From the NCBI GenBank assembly GCA_944324805.1, contig CALUXS010000007.1:1-64000 (forward strand): a stretch of DNA of 64,000 bases, read 5' to 3'. The notes beneath the pieces were generated by a model that searched no databases, was not told the origin of the DNA, and saw only the letters and a program-made list of their open reading frames with translations. Each line of letters opens with the position of its first letter. The stretch's first letter is position 1. The DNA is from an uncultured Acholeplasmatales bacterium. GTDB taxonomy: Bacteria > Bacillota_I > Bacilli_A > Acholeplasmatales > Anaeroplasmataceae. The position numbers and the translations under genes are program-made. This document shows, one piece after another, positions 25,274-34,105 of the stretch.

Positions 25274-26887
25274 TTAAAACCTTCTTAATAAATGTCTAAT
25301 CATTTCTTGACTACTTGCAAATGAATTATTTCCATATAAATTAGATATAAGCTTAGATAATTCTAGCAATCCTTTTTTAACATAATCTTCAAATCTTCCC
25401 TCTAGCTTACTCAAAACCTTACGAGATAGCATAAAATCTAATGCCTCTTCTTTAGTTCCACCACAGGCAACGTATACAGGTGTGAACTTAATAATTTGAT
25501 TCATAATACGATTACCAAAAGTTAACTCAAAAGTTTCATAAGTATAATCAGTAATCTTTTTAAATTTTTCTAAATCTTCATTTGATAATTTATTTTTTTC
25601 ATCTTCATAAGCTACATCAAACAACTCATTCAATTTAGTATAAGATAAACTAACAGATGAGATTTCTTCATTTACTTCAAAGATTTCATTTCTATCCTCA
25701 AATGAAAGAGTAATAGCTCTATCATAAACCTTATCTGTAATTGTATAAGTAGAATCATCCTTATTCGCAGTTCCTATAAACCATGTATTCTTAGGTATTG
25801 ATAATTCACCATTTTCTAGATGTTTTGGAGGAATAAAATTATATGGCAATTGCATAATTTTAATCTTCCAATCCTCTTGCGGATATTCCATAATAGATAA
25901 GAAGTCAGCAAAATAATATTCTATACGAGAAATATTCATTTCGTCTAACACCATGACGTTAATATTGTCATTGTGATACGTAAACTTATATAATCTTTTT
26001 AAAAACTCTGTCTCATTATATGTCTTTGAAAAATCATTAAAGAAACCTAATATTGATGTTTTATCTCTCCATGTTGTTTGTACCGGAGCAAAAAATGATT
26101 TTTCACCAATAAATTCACTAAAGCATCGAGCAATACTACTCTTACCTGTACCTGATAAGCCTTCTAAAATAATCAAACGTGATGCACTTAATGATGCTAT
26201 AAATCTCCTAATTGTTTGAATATCAAAATAAAGTTTTTCCTTTTGTGCTAAATACAATCTAAACTTATCACATAATGAATAAAGATCTTGAATATTACTA
26301 ACTACCTCAGAATCATTAGTTTCATCATCATCAATTTTTGTTAATCCTGGGAATACTAATTCCTTCTTCAACTCACATTCTATTTCCTCAATATTATAAT
26401 TTTGTTTTTTAGTACTATAGTATATCAACATAATTGGAGCTACAAACATTAACAATATAAATAATAAACCTATCAAAGCTATAAGTAATGTCTCTCCAAC
26501 GTAAATTAATGAATCTACTAGATATTCATGCCTTGATGCAAATGTTGCAAAAATAATAATAACATTCATTAAAATATAAATAACAAAAAATAACACTACA
26601 TAAGCAACTTTTTTGCCAGTTTTAATTTCATTTGATGTCCTAAATTCATAAATAACAAATGTCAAAAAGAAAACTGTTAAAACACCAAACAATCCTAATA
26701 ATCCGATTGATCTAATTCCTGTAGACACAATTGGTAATTTTAAAGCTTTTGCTAAGTTTAAAATCATATTATTAGAACCAAAAGTTTTAAAGTATGTATC
26801 TAATCCTAAACCTGCTATTATACATAATATTACATACAAATATAAAATGCATAATGAAAATCCATTCCCTTTTATAAACTTTTTCAT
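25274..26887 (-). CDS. membrane-anchored McrB-like AAA+ ATPase
   Basis: Residues 1-160 form four hydrophobic segments (about 10-33, 57-82, 92-117, 128-157), an unusual addition for McrB-type proteins. The AAA+ domain follows: Walker A GLSGTGKSS at 243-251, Walker B VMVLDEMN at 311-318, sensor-1 GTANKDDSTYTITDKVYDRA at 372-391. These follow the McrB/dynein-related (AAA_5) pattern, and the C-terminal ACGGTKEEALDF segment is also typical. It should be an ATP-driven remodeller working with the DUF2357-like protein; defence (as in McrBC) or envelope remodelling are both possible. Start at 26887 with AAAGGAG upstream and a good promoter. Confidence 0.8.
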   Translation of the reverse strand: MKKFIKGNGFSLCILYLYVILCIIAGLGLDTYFKTFGSNNMILNLAKALKLPIVSTGIRSIGLLGLFGVLTVFFLTFVIYEFRTSNEIKTGKKVAYVVLFFVIYILMNVIIIFATFASRHEYLVDSLIYVGETLLIALIGLLFILLMFVAPIMLIYYSTKKQNYNIEEIECELKKELVFPGLTKIDDDETNDSEVVSNIQDLYSLCDKFRLYLAQKEKLYFDIQTIRRFIASLSASRLIILEGLSGTGKSSIARCFSEFIGEKSFFAPVQTTWRDKTSILGFFNDFSKTYNETEFLKRLYKFTYHNDNINVMVLDEMNISRIEYYFADFLSIMEYPQEDWKIKIMQLPYNFIPPKHLENGELSIPKNTWFIGTANKDDSTYTITDKVYDRAITLSFEDRNEIFEVNEEISSVSLSYTKLNELFDVAYEDEKNKLSNEDLEKFKKITDYTYETFELTFGNRIMNQIIKFTPVYVACGGTKEEALDFMLSRKVLSKLEGRFEDYVKKGLLELSKLISNLYGNNSFASSQEMIRHLLRRF

Positions 26888-26918
26888 ATTAACTACTCCT
26901 TTTCATATATTTAATTTA

Positions 26919-26947
26919 ATTATACCTCTATAAATATTTATCAGCAA
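26919..26947 (-). promoter_or_regulatory. promoter of the AAA+/zinc-ribbon/pilin operon
   Basis: -35 TTGCTG (26942-26947) and -10 TATAAT (26919-26924) with a 17-bp spacer on the minus strand, about 30 bp before the ATPase start. Confidence 0.65.
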
Positions 26948-27256
26948 TATTTTTGTAAAGTTTAATTTGTCTTATCTTTGTTTTGTTCATTTGTAATACA
27001 GGTTATATACATTTATATTTTAAAAACAATAATAGGACACTATTGCAAACAATAAACTTAACTTTTAATCTTGTTTATATAAAAAGCTATACATGAATAT
27101 ATAAGTTATTACAATAATCAAAGAATTACAACAAAATTAAAGGGATTGACACCTATAAAATATAGACATCAATCCCTAAATAACGTAATATTAAATTAAT
27201 TTTACTTCAGTCCAACTTTAAGGGTTCACCCTACAATTCATACCTTTTTACAAATA
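26948..27256. other. AT-rich intergenic region with a terminator hairpin
   Basis: Apart from the hairpin at 27139-27180, no gene or recognisable RNA is seen. A short palindrome (AGGGTTCACCCT, at about 27220-27231) is the only other structure. Confidence 0.5.
27139..27180 (-). terminator. terminator hairpin after the 482-residue pilin
   Basis: A 17-bp stem on the minus strand (AGGGATTGATGTCTATA with TATAGGTGTCAATCCCT). Three positions pair as G-U only when read as minus-strand RNA; on the plus strand they are mismatches, so it acts for minus-strand transcripts. Confidence 0.65.
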
Positions 27257-28705
27257 TTATTTAATTTTAGAATCTAATAAGATACATAATTGATTTAGCT
27301 CATCATTTAATTTGTTCCACAATGTCTCTTCTGTATAATCTTTGTAATCTGTAATCATACCTGGGTCTGCTTGAACATTTGTTATACCATTTGCAATTGT
27401 ATTATTAGCAAAAACAACATTTTCTCCCTCTAGAAAATTCTTATGTAAATCATAAACATTTTTATCAATTGCACTACTACCTTGACTACCTGTACATACC
27501 ATATTAGCATGAAGTTGTATAAATGAATTTGCCTTTAATACATCATTATTTTTAATGACTATATTACCAACTTTTTCATTCGTTTCTGTTGCAGACGAAT
27601 TAAATTGGATCGCATTATCTTTTCTTTCGTTTTTATCAGTAGATATTTGATTTAAATCAAAAGTCGAATTTTCTATCTTTGAATTACATTGGATTGATAA
27701 ATTTATACTTCTTACGCAATTAATAATATTTGAATCAACAAATTCAAAATTCGATACCTCAGATGTTACAGTAATAGGATAACCACTCTTATCATTATTT
27801 AAAAATGTACAACCATTGAATACATACTTATAGTTACCATATAATGATATATTTATACCAACAAATGAACAATTGTTAAATACAACTTCTGTCGTTTCAA
27901 CTTCTGATGAAGTAAATGTACTTTTGGTAATAGATTGACCTATAGTTTTTTGGTCAGCAGAACCAAAAAACTTATTTTCAATGATTTTGATTGATGAGTT
28001 ATTATCTTCAACAAAGCTACTAAAAGAAATTTTTTCTTCTGCTTTGATAATTTGCCCCCACTTTCCATCACTTACTTCTTCTGGATTAGAAGTATCTATT
28101 AAATTAGTATTTTCTTCTGCAATAGTTATCTTATTTTTTATTTCTTCATTATCAACAACAACAAAACCATTTTGAATAAAAAGTTCTTTGCTTGTATTTT
28201 TAACTTGAATTATATTATTATTTAAATCAATTTTTAAATTAGGTACATTGTTTAAATTGTCATTGTAAACAATAGATTGTAATAATGTATAATTACTTAC
28301 ACCTGATTGGGAAATTCCGTTAGTAGGATAAATAGTCCATAACTCATTATCTGTTGTATAATTTGTTGGAAATAAAATATCACCAGAATCCTTATCTAAT
28401 AAAACTGTTCTTAGATTTTTTTGATCATATGCAAAAACATATGATTTACTACTAGTTTTGAAATAGTTGCTATTGATTCCATTTTCTTCAACCAATACAA
28501 TAAAATCACCCAAAGTTATATCTGGATTTTCTACAGCTTCGCCAGCAAGTAAAGTATTATATTGTGTGCAAAGTTGCTCATCAACTGATTTATTAGCCTT
28601 TTCAGTGAATGATAAATATCCAATTACAGATACTGTTGCCAAAATTGCTAAAATTGCAATTACTACTAGTAGTTCTACTAATGTAAATCCTTTCTTTTTT
28701 TTCAC
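27257..28705 (-). CDS. modular prepilin with beta-helix passenger (482 aa)
   Basis: Leader KKKKG/FTLVELLVVIAILAILAT, Glu5 present. The head NKSVDEQLCTQYNTLL and the full-length similarity to the 463-residue pilin (SSKSYVFAYD near 85, NERKDNAIQ near 370, ADPG near 450) put both in one subfamily. Beta-helix-like Asn/Ser turns (NNSSIKIIENKFFGS) fill the C-terminal half. The start is most likely the GTG at 28705, aligned with the spacing seen in the other pilins; an upstream in-frame GTG at 28714 is less likely. Single-gene unit with its own promoter and terminator. Confidence 0.84.
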   Translation of the reverse strand: MKKKKGFTLVELLVVIAILAILATVSVIGYLSFTEKANKSVDEQLCTQYNTLLAGEAVENPDITLGDFIVLVEENGINSNYFKTSSKSYVFAYDQKNLRTVLLDKDSGDILFPTNYTTDNELWTIYPTNGISQSGVSNYTLLQSIVYNDNLNNVPNLKIDLNNNIIQVKNTSKELFIQNGFVVVDNEEIKNKITIAEENTNLIDTSNPEEVSDGKWGQIIKAEEKISFSSFVEDNNSSIKIIENKFFGSADQKTIGQSITKSTFTSSEVETTEVVFNNCSFVGINISLYGNYKYVFNGCTFLNNDKSGYPITVTSEVSNFEFVDSNIINCVRSINLSIQCNSKIENSTFDLNQISTDKNERKDNAIQFNSSATETNEKVGNIVIKNNDVLKANSFIQLHANMVCTGSQGSSAIDKNVYDLHKNFLEGENVVFANNTIANGITNVQADPGMITDYKDYTEETLWNKLNDELNQLCILLDSKIK

Positions 28706-28734
28706 TATAACCACACTCTCTTTCTATATGAAAT

Positions 28735-28764
28735 ATTATATATTTTTTATTAACAATTTGTCAA
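28735..28764 (-). promoter_or_regulatory. promoter of the 482-residue pilin
   Basis: -35 TTGACA (28759-28764), 18-bp spacer rich in A, -10 TATAAT (28735-28740) on the minus strand. No G tract. Confidence 0.75.
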
Positions 28765-28886
28765 ACATTATTGAAAACGTTTTTAATTAATTATTTTATT
28801 ATTTTACAATAATATATTACAATTCCATTATGACTACCATTTCTACTCTTATACAATAAAATTGTCTTAATCTTTAATAACTAATT

Positions 28887-28935
28887 AAAAAAAGTATAGA
28901 AATCATAAATATTAAATGATTCCTATACTTTTCAA
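28887..28935 (-). terminator. intrinsic terminator after the YwaF-like gene
   Basis: Minus-strand AAAGTATAGGAATCAT pairs with ATGATTTCTATACTTT and runs into T's. It ends the three-gene giant-pilin operon. Confidence 0.82.
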
Positions 28936-28937
28936 AA

Positions 28938-29672
28938 TTAATATATATATACTTTATATTTTTTAAATGCTATAGCTAGAATATAAAAGTAAATTATCAA
29001 AAATGGAAATATTAACCAAAGATAAAAATAATCTTTAGGCCATATTTTATAAAAAAGATCAAATCCAGCTGTTTGTCCTCTATCATAAATGAAAGAAAAA
29101 CTATTTTCAGGAATAAGCATTCCACCTTCAATTAGAAAATGAGAAATAATTGCCACTCCCGTAAAATACCCAAACACACAAATAGCAACTAGTAAAACAA
29201 AATTCAATTTAGGCTTAGTTCTACGTGCAGCAATCATAAACATTGGTAATGCCACTGCAAACATATGATTAAGCCATGAATTTAAAACTGTAATATTATA
29301 CCATTCTAAATTTCTAAAGCTTGACGATACTGATGTATGCGCAGTCATCGCAGCAAACATACTAAAAAACATCCCGTATTGTCTAGCTAATTCAAATCTA
29401 GGAACAAGCATTAATGGTAATAAAATAAAATTAAAATTACATACTTGAAGCATTTGAGTAAATAAAGTAGTCCAATTAATATTACTAAAGTCAAATTTCA
29501 AAGACATTGCGTAGCGGAAAAATATCCCGCTACAGCAAAGTATTGTAATAACTATGAATATAATATTTTGAACTAATCTACAACTTTTTCTACAAACAAT
29601 ACATCCAGCTATATAAAACAATATTGTACAACCTAGCATCATTAAATGCGCTGACCCATATGGTGTCATCAT
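28938..29672 (-). CDS. YwaF/TMEM164-like (TIGR02206) integral membrane protein
   Basis: About 244 residues with seven predicted membrane helices. PYGSAHLMML near the N-terminus, the conserved QVCNFNFILLPLML region in the third helix and SWLNHMFAVALPMF in the fifth match the TIGR02206 integral membrane family (B. subtilis YwaF), whose function is not settled. It overlaps the end of the Ig-like gene, so it is the last gene of that operon. The start is uncertain: TTG at 29681, or ATG at 29672 or 29669; I chose the first ATG. Confidence 0.7.
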   Translation of the reverse strand: MMTPYGSAHLMMLGCTILFYIAGCIVCRKSCRLVQNIIFIVITILCCSGIFFRYAMSLKFDFSNINWTTLFTQMLQVCNFNFILLPLMLVPRFELARQYGMFFSMFAAMTAHTSVSSSFRNLEWYNITVLNSWLNHMFAVALPMFMIAARRTKPKLNFVLLVAICVFGYFTGVAIISHFLIEGGMLIPENSFSFIYDRGQTAGFDLFYKIWPKDYFYLWLIFPFLIIYFYILAIAFKKYKVYIY

Positions 29673-29673
29673 G

Positions 29674-30246
29674 CTATTCAACTACCTTTACTGTAAATGT
29701 AGTGATAAATGAATTATAGTAAACCTTCACTTCAATATCCCCTACTTTTTCAGATGAAAATCCTCTAATCATTAATGGCATTATTGGAATAACAAAATAT
29801 GTCCCATCGCTGTAATTTAACTTTAATGTTGCACCAGTTAAATCTATATTTTCTCCAACTTTGTATGTTGTTTTATTTGGTAATGTATTAATTGTTATAG
29901 ATTTACAGTAAACATTACCTTCAGGATAGTCTTTAATAGTTATATCATAGGAAACACTAAACTTTTTATATTTAATACATATTGTTTCATTCCCAACATT
30001 AGTATTATCAAATCCTGTAATTTCACATTCATCTATATTGATATAACCCAAACTCTTTTTATTTGAAAAAGCCTCAATTAAAAGTCCATTTGTATCAAGT
30101 TTTTCTCCAATAAAATATTCAGTTTTATGTGATACACTACTAATTTGAATATATGACATTCTAACATAATTAAAATAGTAGTACCCACTAAAAACAATAG
30201 CCGTAATAGCAACTATTATACCTATACTAATTAATATTTTTTTCAT
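29674..30246 (-). CDS. membrane-anchored protein with two bacterial Ig-like domains
   Basis: About 190 residues. An N-terminal hydrophobic segment (ILISIGIIVAITAIVFSGYYYF) acts as signal anchor. Two Big_3-like domains follow, each with the pattern KTEYFIGEKLDTNGLLIEA or KTTYKVGENIDLTGATLKL, then a Gly-Phe turn and a terminal strand. It sits 2 bases downstream of the 1226-residue pilin, so it is probably a surface partner of that pilin, for example an anchor or assembly helper. ATG at 30246; the longer frame to 30255 overlaps the pilin stop. Confidence 0.72.
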   Translation of the reverse strand: MKKILISIGIIVAITAIVFSGYYYFNYVRMSYIQISSVSHKTEYFIGEKLDTNGLLIEAFSNKKSLGYINIDECEITGFDNTNVGNETICIKYKKFSVSYDITIKDYPEGNVYCKSITINTLPNKTTYKVGENIDLTGATLKLNYSDGTYFVIPIMPLMIRGFSSEKVGDIEVKVYYNSFITTFTVKVVE

Positions 30247-30248
30247 AA

Positions 30249-33200
30249 TTACCAAAACTTCTTAATACTATTTGTATTACTAGTAAACTTAAAATGGAAC
30301 TCTTTACTTATTGTTTTCCCATTATATCCAGTATAAGTAATTGTAACAATAGCATCCTTATCACCTGGTTCATCTGCTGCAGTTGTCGAAATGAGAACAT
30401 ATTTTCCATTATTCAACTTTGAAAAGAATTGATTATTAGGGTTCCCAAGAGATCCACAATAAAATTCTATCTTTAAGTTATTAGGTGTACTTGTAGCATC
30501 AGAAAAATTAATCTCTACATATTCTTTCTTAACTGGATCCCAATCTTTTATTGCGAATGCATCAAAAATTTCCATACATAAATAATAATCATTACCAGAT
30601 AATGACCAGGTGAAATATTTAGCATAATAATAATTCGCACTTTTACCATCAGTAATAAACTCTGCATCATTCTCTGGCAATACTGAATTAATTGAAAAAT
30701 CATATTTTATAATTTCAGACTTCATATTCCAATTTCCATTTATATCAAATGAATTAAATATAGTAACATTAATTGAAAATTCAATTAATCTATCACTATA
30801 TTTAGTTATTCTTATTTCGTTTGAAATTGATATTATCTTCAAATTTGGATCTTTTGCTAAATCTTCACCATAATACATTACATTAAATGGTAAATATGAG
30901 TCATTTATTATAAATTCTTCATCATTATTAATCTTTATCGTTAAAATATTATCATCTAAAGAAGCTTTAAATTTCTCATCAATTAAATCTAAATCAAAAT
31001 TAACATCAGGTTTTGTCCTTATTGTACTAAATACTCTTTGGAAGTCGTTACTATCAAATCTTTTATTTATTACAACCTCATTACCTTTATTTGATGAACT
31101 ACCTTCATTTGAATAAGTATAAATTGTACCTGCTACATCGCTCACAGACTCATCAATTCTTGTTAACGGATACTTCTCTTTATTTGTTCTTTCATCATTA
31201 ATTGGATTATAGTCTTTGGAAACCTGTCCCATAAATACAATTCCAGAATTAATGTGGATACTATTATTTGCTCCCATATTATGTCCTACAGTAACACTAT
31301 ATTTGTTTAATAATGTGCTAGCTATTAATTGATATTTAACATCTTTAATTTTAGATATTAGTTCTGAATCAATCCAATTATATTGTAAAAAATCACCTTG
31401 TAAATTAATTTTAATCGTATTCGATAACGCCTCTGAGTCTACATATATGGATAATCCTACAGGTAAGTTTTTATCAGTTATTTCAGGAATATTCTCATTT
31501 ACATTTTGAATAGTTGTAACATTATTCAATGTTATATTTGAACATGCTAATACCATATTTGCTAAAACACCACCAACAAATACCGAATTTTCCACATAAA
31601 CATCTTTACCTGTTGGATAAAAAGCAGCCCTAGAACCATATGAATACGTGTTATACATTTCACATTTATCTCCGTCCAAGCGAATAGTATAAGGAGCATA
31701 TTTTGAATTATGATATGTTATTTCTGGGAAAGTTGGACCAATAACATTTATATTATCGATTATACAATTTTCACCATATAATAATCCATACCATGACATA
31801 TTTTCATTTGTAACAACTTTTGAACCATCTAATGTAAAAGCATTACCATATAATGTAGCATTTTTTATAAAGCTTTTTGAAACGTATTTTTCTAATTCTA
31901 TATTAGCCAATACCATTTTATTTTCATATTCATTAGATATTAGGTCATCATAATCATATACATTATAGCCATCTAATACTTCAAGTGGAACCTCGATTTC
32001 GTTTAGAACTCTATCCAAATATGAAGATACTATTTGCACCTTTATGCAACCTTGATAATCATGTATATTCAAAATATCTTGTGTAATTTCAAAATACTTT
32101 GAATCCAAATTATTATTTGTTATTGAATCTATTATATTATAAGTTATTGTCAAATCATTAATTGTTAATCCGTTGTTTTCAATTACTTCCTTATTGAACA
32201 TCCATAATTTATCCAATTCTATTTGATTTCTATTTCCTATCTTATATAAAAAATCATTTCTATGTTCTAATGTGCAAGAAATAGCATCAAATTCTTTTTG
32301 GACCTCTTGAACTTCAAACTCATATTCCACAACAATTCCATTTTTTGTTTCAAATGTTAAAACGAAGCTATTTAATGAATTTAATATTATTTTTTTATTT
32401 TCACAATCTATCACAACATCATTATTAGAACAACTTATATTTAATGTTGTATCATTTTTTATAAAGTCATAATATAGTTGAATATATTCTTCATAATAAA
32501 ATGAATTTTCAATGCTTTCATCATATAAAATTTTATACTTATTTCCTTCCAATAAAGAAATATTTTGACCATTAAATTCAATATTCAAACTTACAATAGT
32601 ACCAATGTTAATTGTAATATTTTTTTCCACTACTTCATTATTAATTCCATTTGCTGTTGCTACAACAACAATCCTTCCTCCGTGGGAAATACTTAAAATT
32701 CCACTATATTCATCTATTGTAGCATTACCTGAAATTACCTTCCAAGTTAAATAGTTGTTATAAGCAAAGTCACCAACTACCTCTTCATTTGTTTCTTTAT
32801 CAATATATCTAGAAGAAAAATCAAAACCATAAAACGACAAATCAATTGAAGGACTATCCAATGCAATATTATAAATATTTGCATCATTATAATCATAACC
32901 ATCAATTCCCAAATTAAATGAAATAACATTCGTTTTCATACTAATACTAGAAATAATTTCATTATTTTCTAAAATGGACTCACCATATTCATTCAACTCA
33001 TATATAGATTCATTATTTTCTAATCTAAATCTTAGGTTAGTAAAACCAGGATCAACAATTTCACACAATTCATCTATGGATTCACAAGAAAATTGCAAAA
33101 TAGTATTAACAGATGTTTTAATTATCAAAGAATTTGAACTAATAAAGTTTATGCTATTAGGAATACACAAAATATTGGCATCAGTCATAAAAATTGGATT

Positions 33201-33929
33201 TTCTTCACTTATTTGTGATTTAATAAGTTTATTTGATTCATCATACTTAGAAATTGTATTTGAAATATATCTAATATTTTTTTGGAACTTATAATGATTA
33301 GCTATATTGTTTCCACCAGTAAAATTTCCTTCATCAGTAATAAATGCTGTGCTATCTACTATTTCATTTACAGCACTTAAAAGATTTGAATCATATTTAT
33401 CATTTATACTATTTAAATTATTTTGTAATTCTAGATATGTTTCTTTCCCATTAACATTATCATATAGTGATATAGAATTTGCTAATGTACTTCCCTTACC
33501 ATCTAAAAATACATAACCATCTATTAATTGTTCTCTTAAATCTGTTCCTTTTTCATAACTCTTTGAATTAGCATTCTTTAAAGTAGAACTATTTAAATCG
33601 CTACTTTTGGCTAAGACAACTTTTTCATCATTAGTATTAAACCAAAAATGATAACCATATTGTGCACTTTCTGGTTCTAATTCTTCAAATGATTTACCAA
33701 AATTTTCTTCATATACTGTTTTTAAATCATTTAAATCAATGTTTTCATCTTCTACTTTTTGAGTCTCAATTAATGTGTTAAACTGAGCTGCTAAAGTATT
33801 ATCATTAGATACTCTTGCTTTTTCTAAAAATGACAAGTATCCAATAACTGAAACTGTAGCTAATATTGCTAAAATAGCAATTACTACTAATAGTTCTACT
33901 AATGTAAAACCATATTTTTTCTTTTTCAT
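30249..33929 (-). CDS. giant modular prepilin (1226 aa)
   Basis: Leader MKKKKYG/FTLVELLVVIAILAILAT with Glu5, helix to GYLSF and ARVSNDNTLAAQFNTL: an unmistakable class III prepilin. The passenger of about 1170 residues includes Ig-like strands (WKVISGNATIDEYSGILSISHGGRIVVVATANG near 390-425, a Big_2 pattern). A central region near 680-900 has paired Asn/Ser turns (ENSVFVGGVLANMVLACSNITLNNV) suggestive of a beta-helix, and a beta-rich C-terminus follows. No enzyme motif is recognised. Start ATG 33929 with AAGGAG upstream. First gene of an operon with an Ig-like anchored protein and a YwaF-like membrane protein. It is the largest protein in the window. Confidence 0.82.
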   Translation of the reverse strand: MKKKKYGFTLVELLVVIAILAILATVSVIGYLSFLEKARVSNDNTLAAQFNTLIETQKVEDENIDLNDLKTVYEENFGKSFEELEPESAQYGYHFWFNTNDEKVVLAKSSDLNSSTLKNANSKSYEKGTDLREQLIDGYVFLDGKGSTLANSISLYDNVNGKETYLELQNNLNSINDKYDSNLLSAVNEIVDSTAFITDEGNFTGGNNIANHYKFQKNIRYISNTISKYDESNKLIKSQISEENPIFMTDANILCIPNSINFISSNSLIIKTSVNTILQFSCESIDELCEIVDPGFTNLRFRLENNESIYELNEYGESILENNEIISSISMKTNVISFNLGIDGYDYNDANIYNIALDSPSIDLSFYGFDFSSRYIDKETNEEVVGDFAYNNYLTWKVISGNATIDEYSGILSISHGGRIVVVATANGINNEVVEKNITINIGTIVSLNIEFNGQNISLLEGNKYKILYDESIENSFYYEEYIQLYYDFIKNDTTLNISCSNNDVVIDCENKKIILNSLNSFVLTFETKNGIVVEYEFEVQEVQKEFDAISCTLEHRNDFLYKIGNRNQIELDKLWMFNKEVIENNGLTINDLTITYNIIDSITNNNLDSKYFEITQDILNIHDYQGCIKVQIVSSYLDRVLNEIEVPLEVLDGYNVYDYDDLISNEYENKMVLANIELEKYVSKSFIKNATLYGNAFTLDGSKVVTNENMSWYGLLYGENCIIDNINVIGPTFPEITYHNSKYAPYTIRLDGDKCEMYNTYSYGSRAAFYPTGKDVYVENSVFVGGVLANMVLACSNITLNNVTTIQNVNENIPEITDKNLPVGLSIYVDSEALSNTIKINLQGDFLQYNWIDSELISKIKDVKYQLIASTLLNKYSVTVGHNMGANNSIHINSGIVFMGQVSKDYNPINDERTNKEKYPLTRIDESVSDVAGTIYTYSNEGSSSNKGNEVVINKRFDSNDFQRVFSTIRTKPDVNFDLDLIDEKFKASLDDNILTIKINNDEEFIINDSYLPFNVMYYGEDLAKDPNLKIISISNEIRITKYSDRLIEFSINVTIFNSFDINGNWNMKSEIIKYDFSINSVLPENDAEFITDGKSANYYYAKYFTWSLSGNDYYLCMEIFDAFAIKDWDPVKKEYVEINFSDATSTPNNLKIEFYCGSLGNPNNQFFSKLNNGKYVLISTTAADEPGDKDAIVTITYTGYNGKTISKEFHFKFTSNTNSIKKFW

Positions 33930-34015
33930 AAGTAAACTTCTCCTTATCATTAAAAAAATATTTTAAGCATAAAAAAATAAAGATAACTCTTTACTTCTTA
34001 TAACTCTCAAAAGTT

Positions 34016-34044
34016 ATTATACTCTTTTAAAATTTTAGTGTCTA
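34016..34044 (-). promoter_or_regulatory. promoter of the 1226-residue pilin operon
   Basis: -35 TAGACA (34039-34044), 17-bp spacer, -10 TATAAT (34016-34021) on the minus strand. A leader of about 80 nt precedes the start codon. Confidence 0.72.
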
Positions 34045-34074
34045 GGTTTAAAAAGTATTTTTTATAAAAACAAC

Positions 34075-34100
34075 AAAAAAGACGAGTTTCCTCGCCTTTT
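34075..34100 (-). terminator. intrinsic terminator after the uL15-like gene
   Basis: Minus-strand AAAAGGCGAG, GAAA tetraloop, CTCGTCTTTT, then further T's. Confidence 0.85.
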
Positions 34101-34105
34101 TATTA

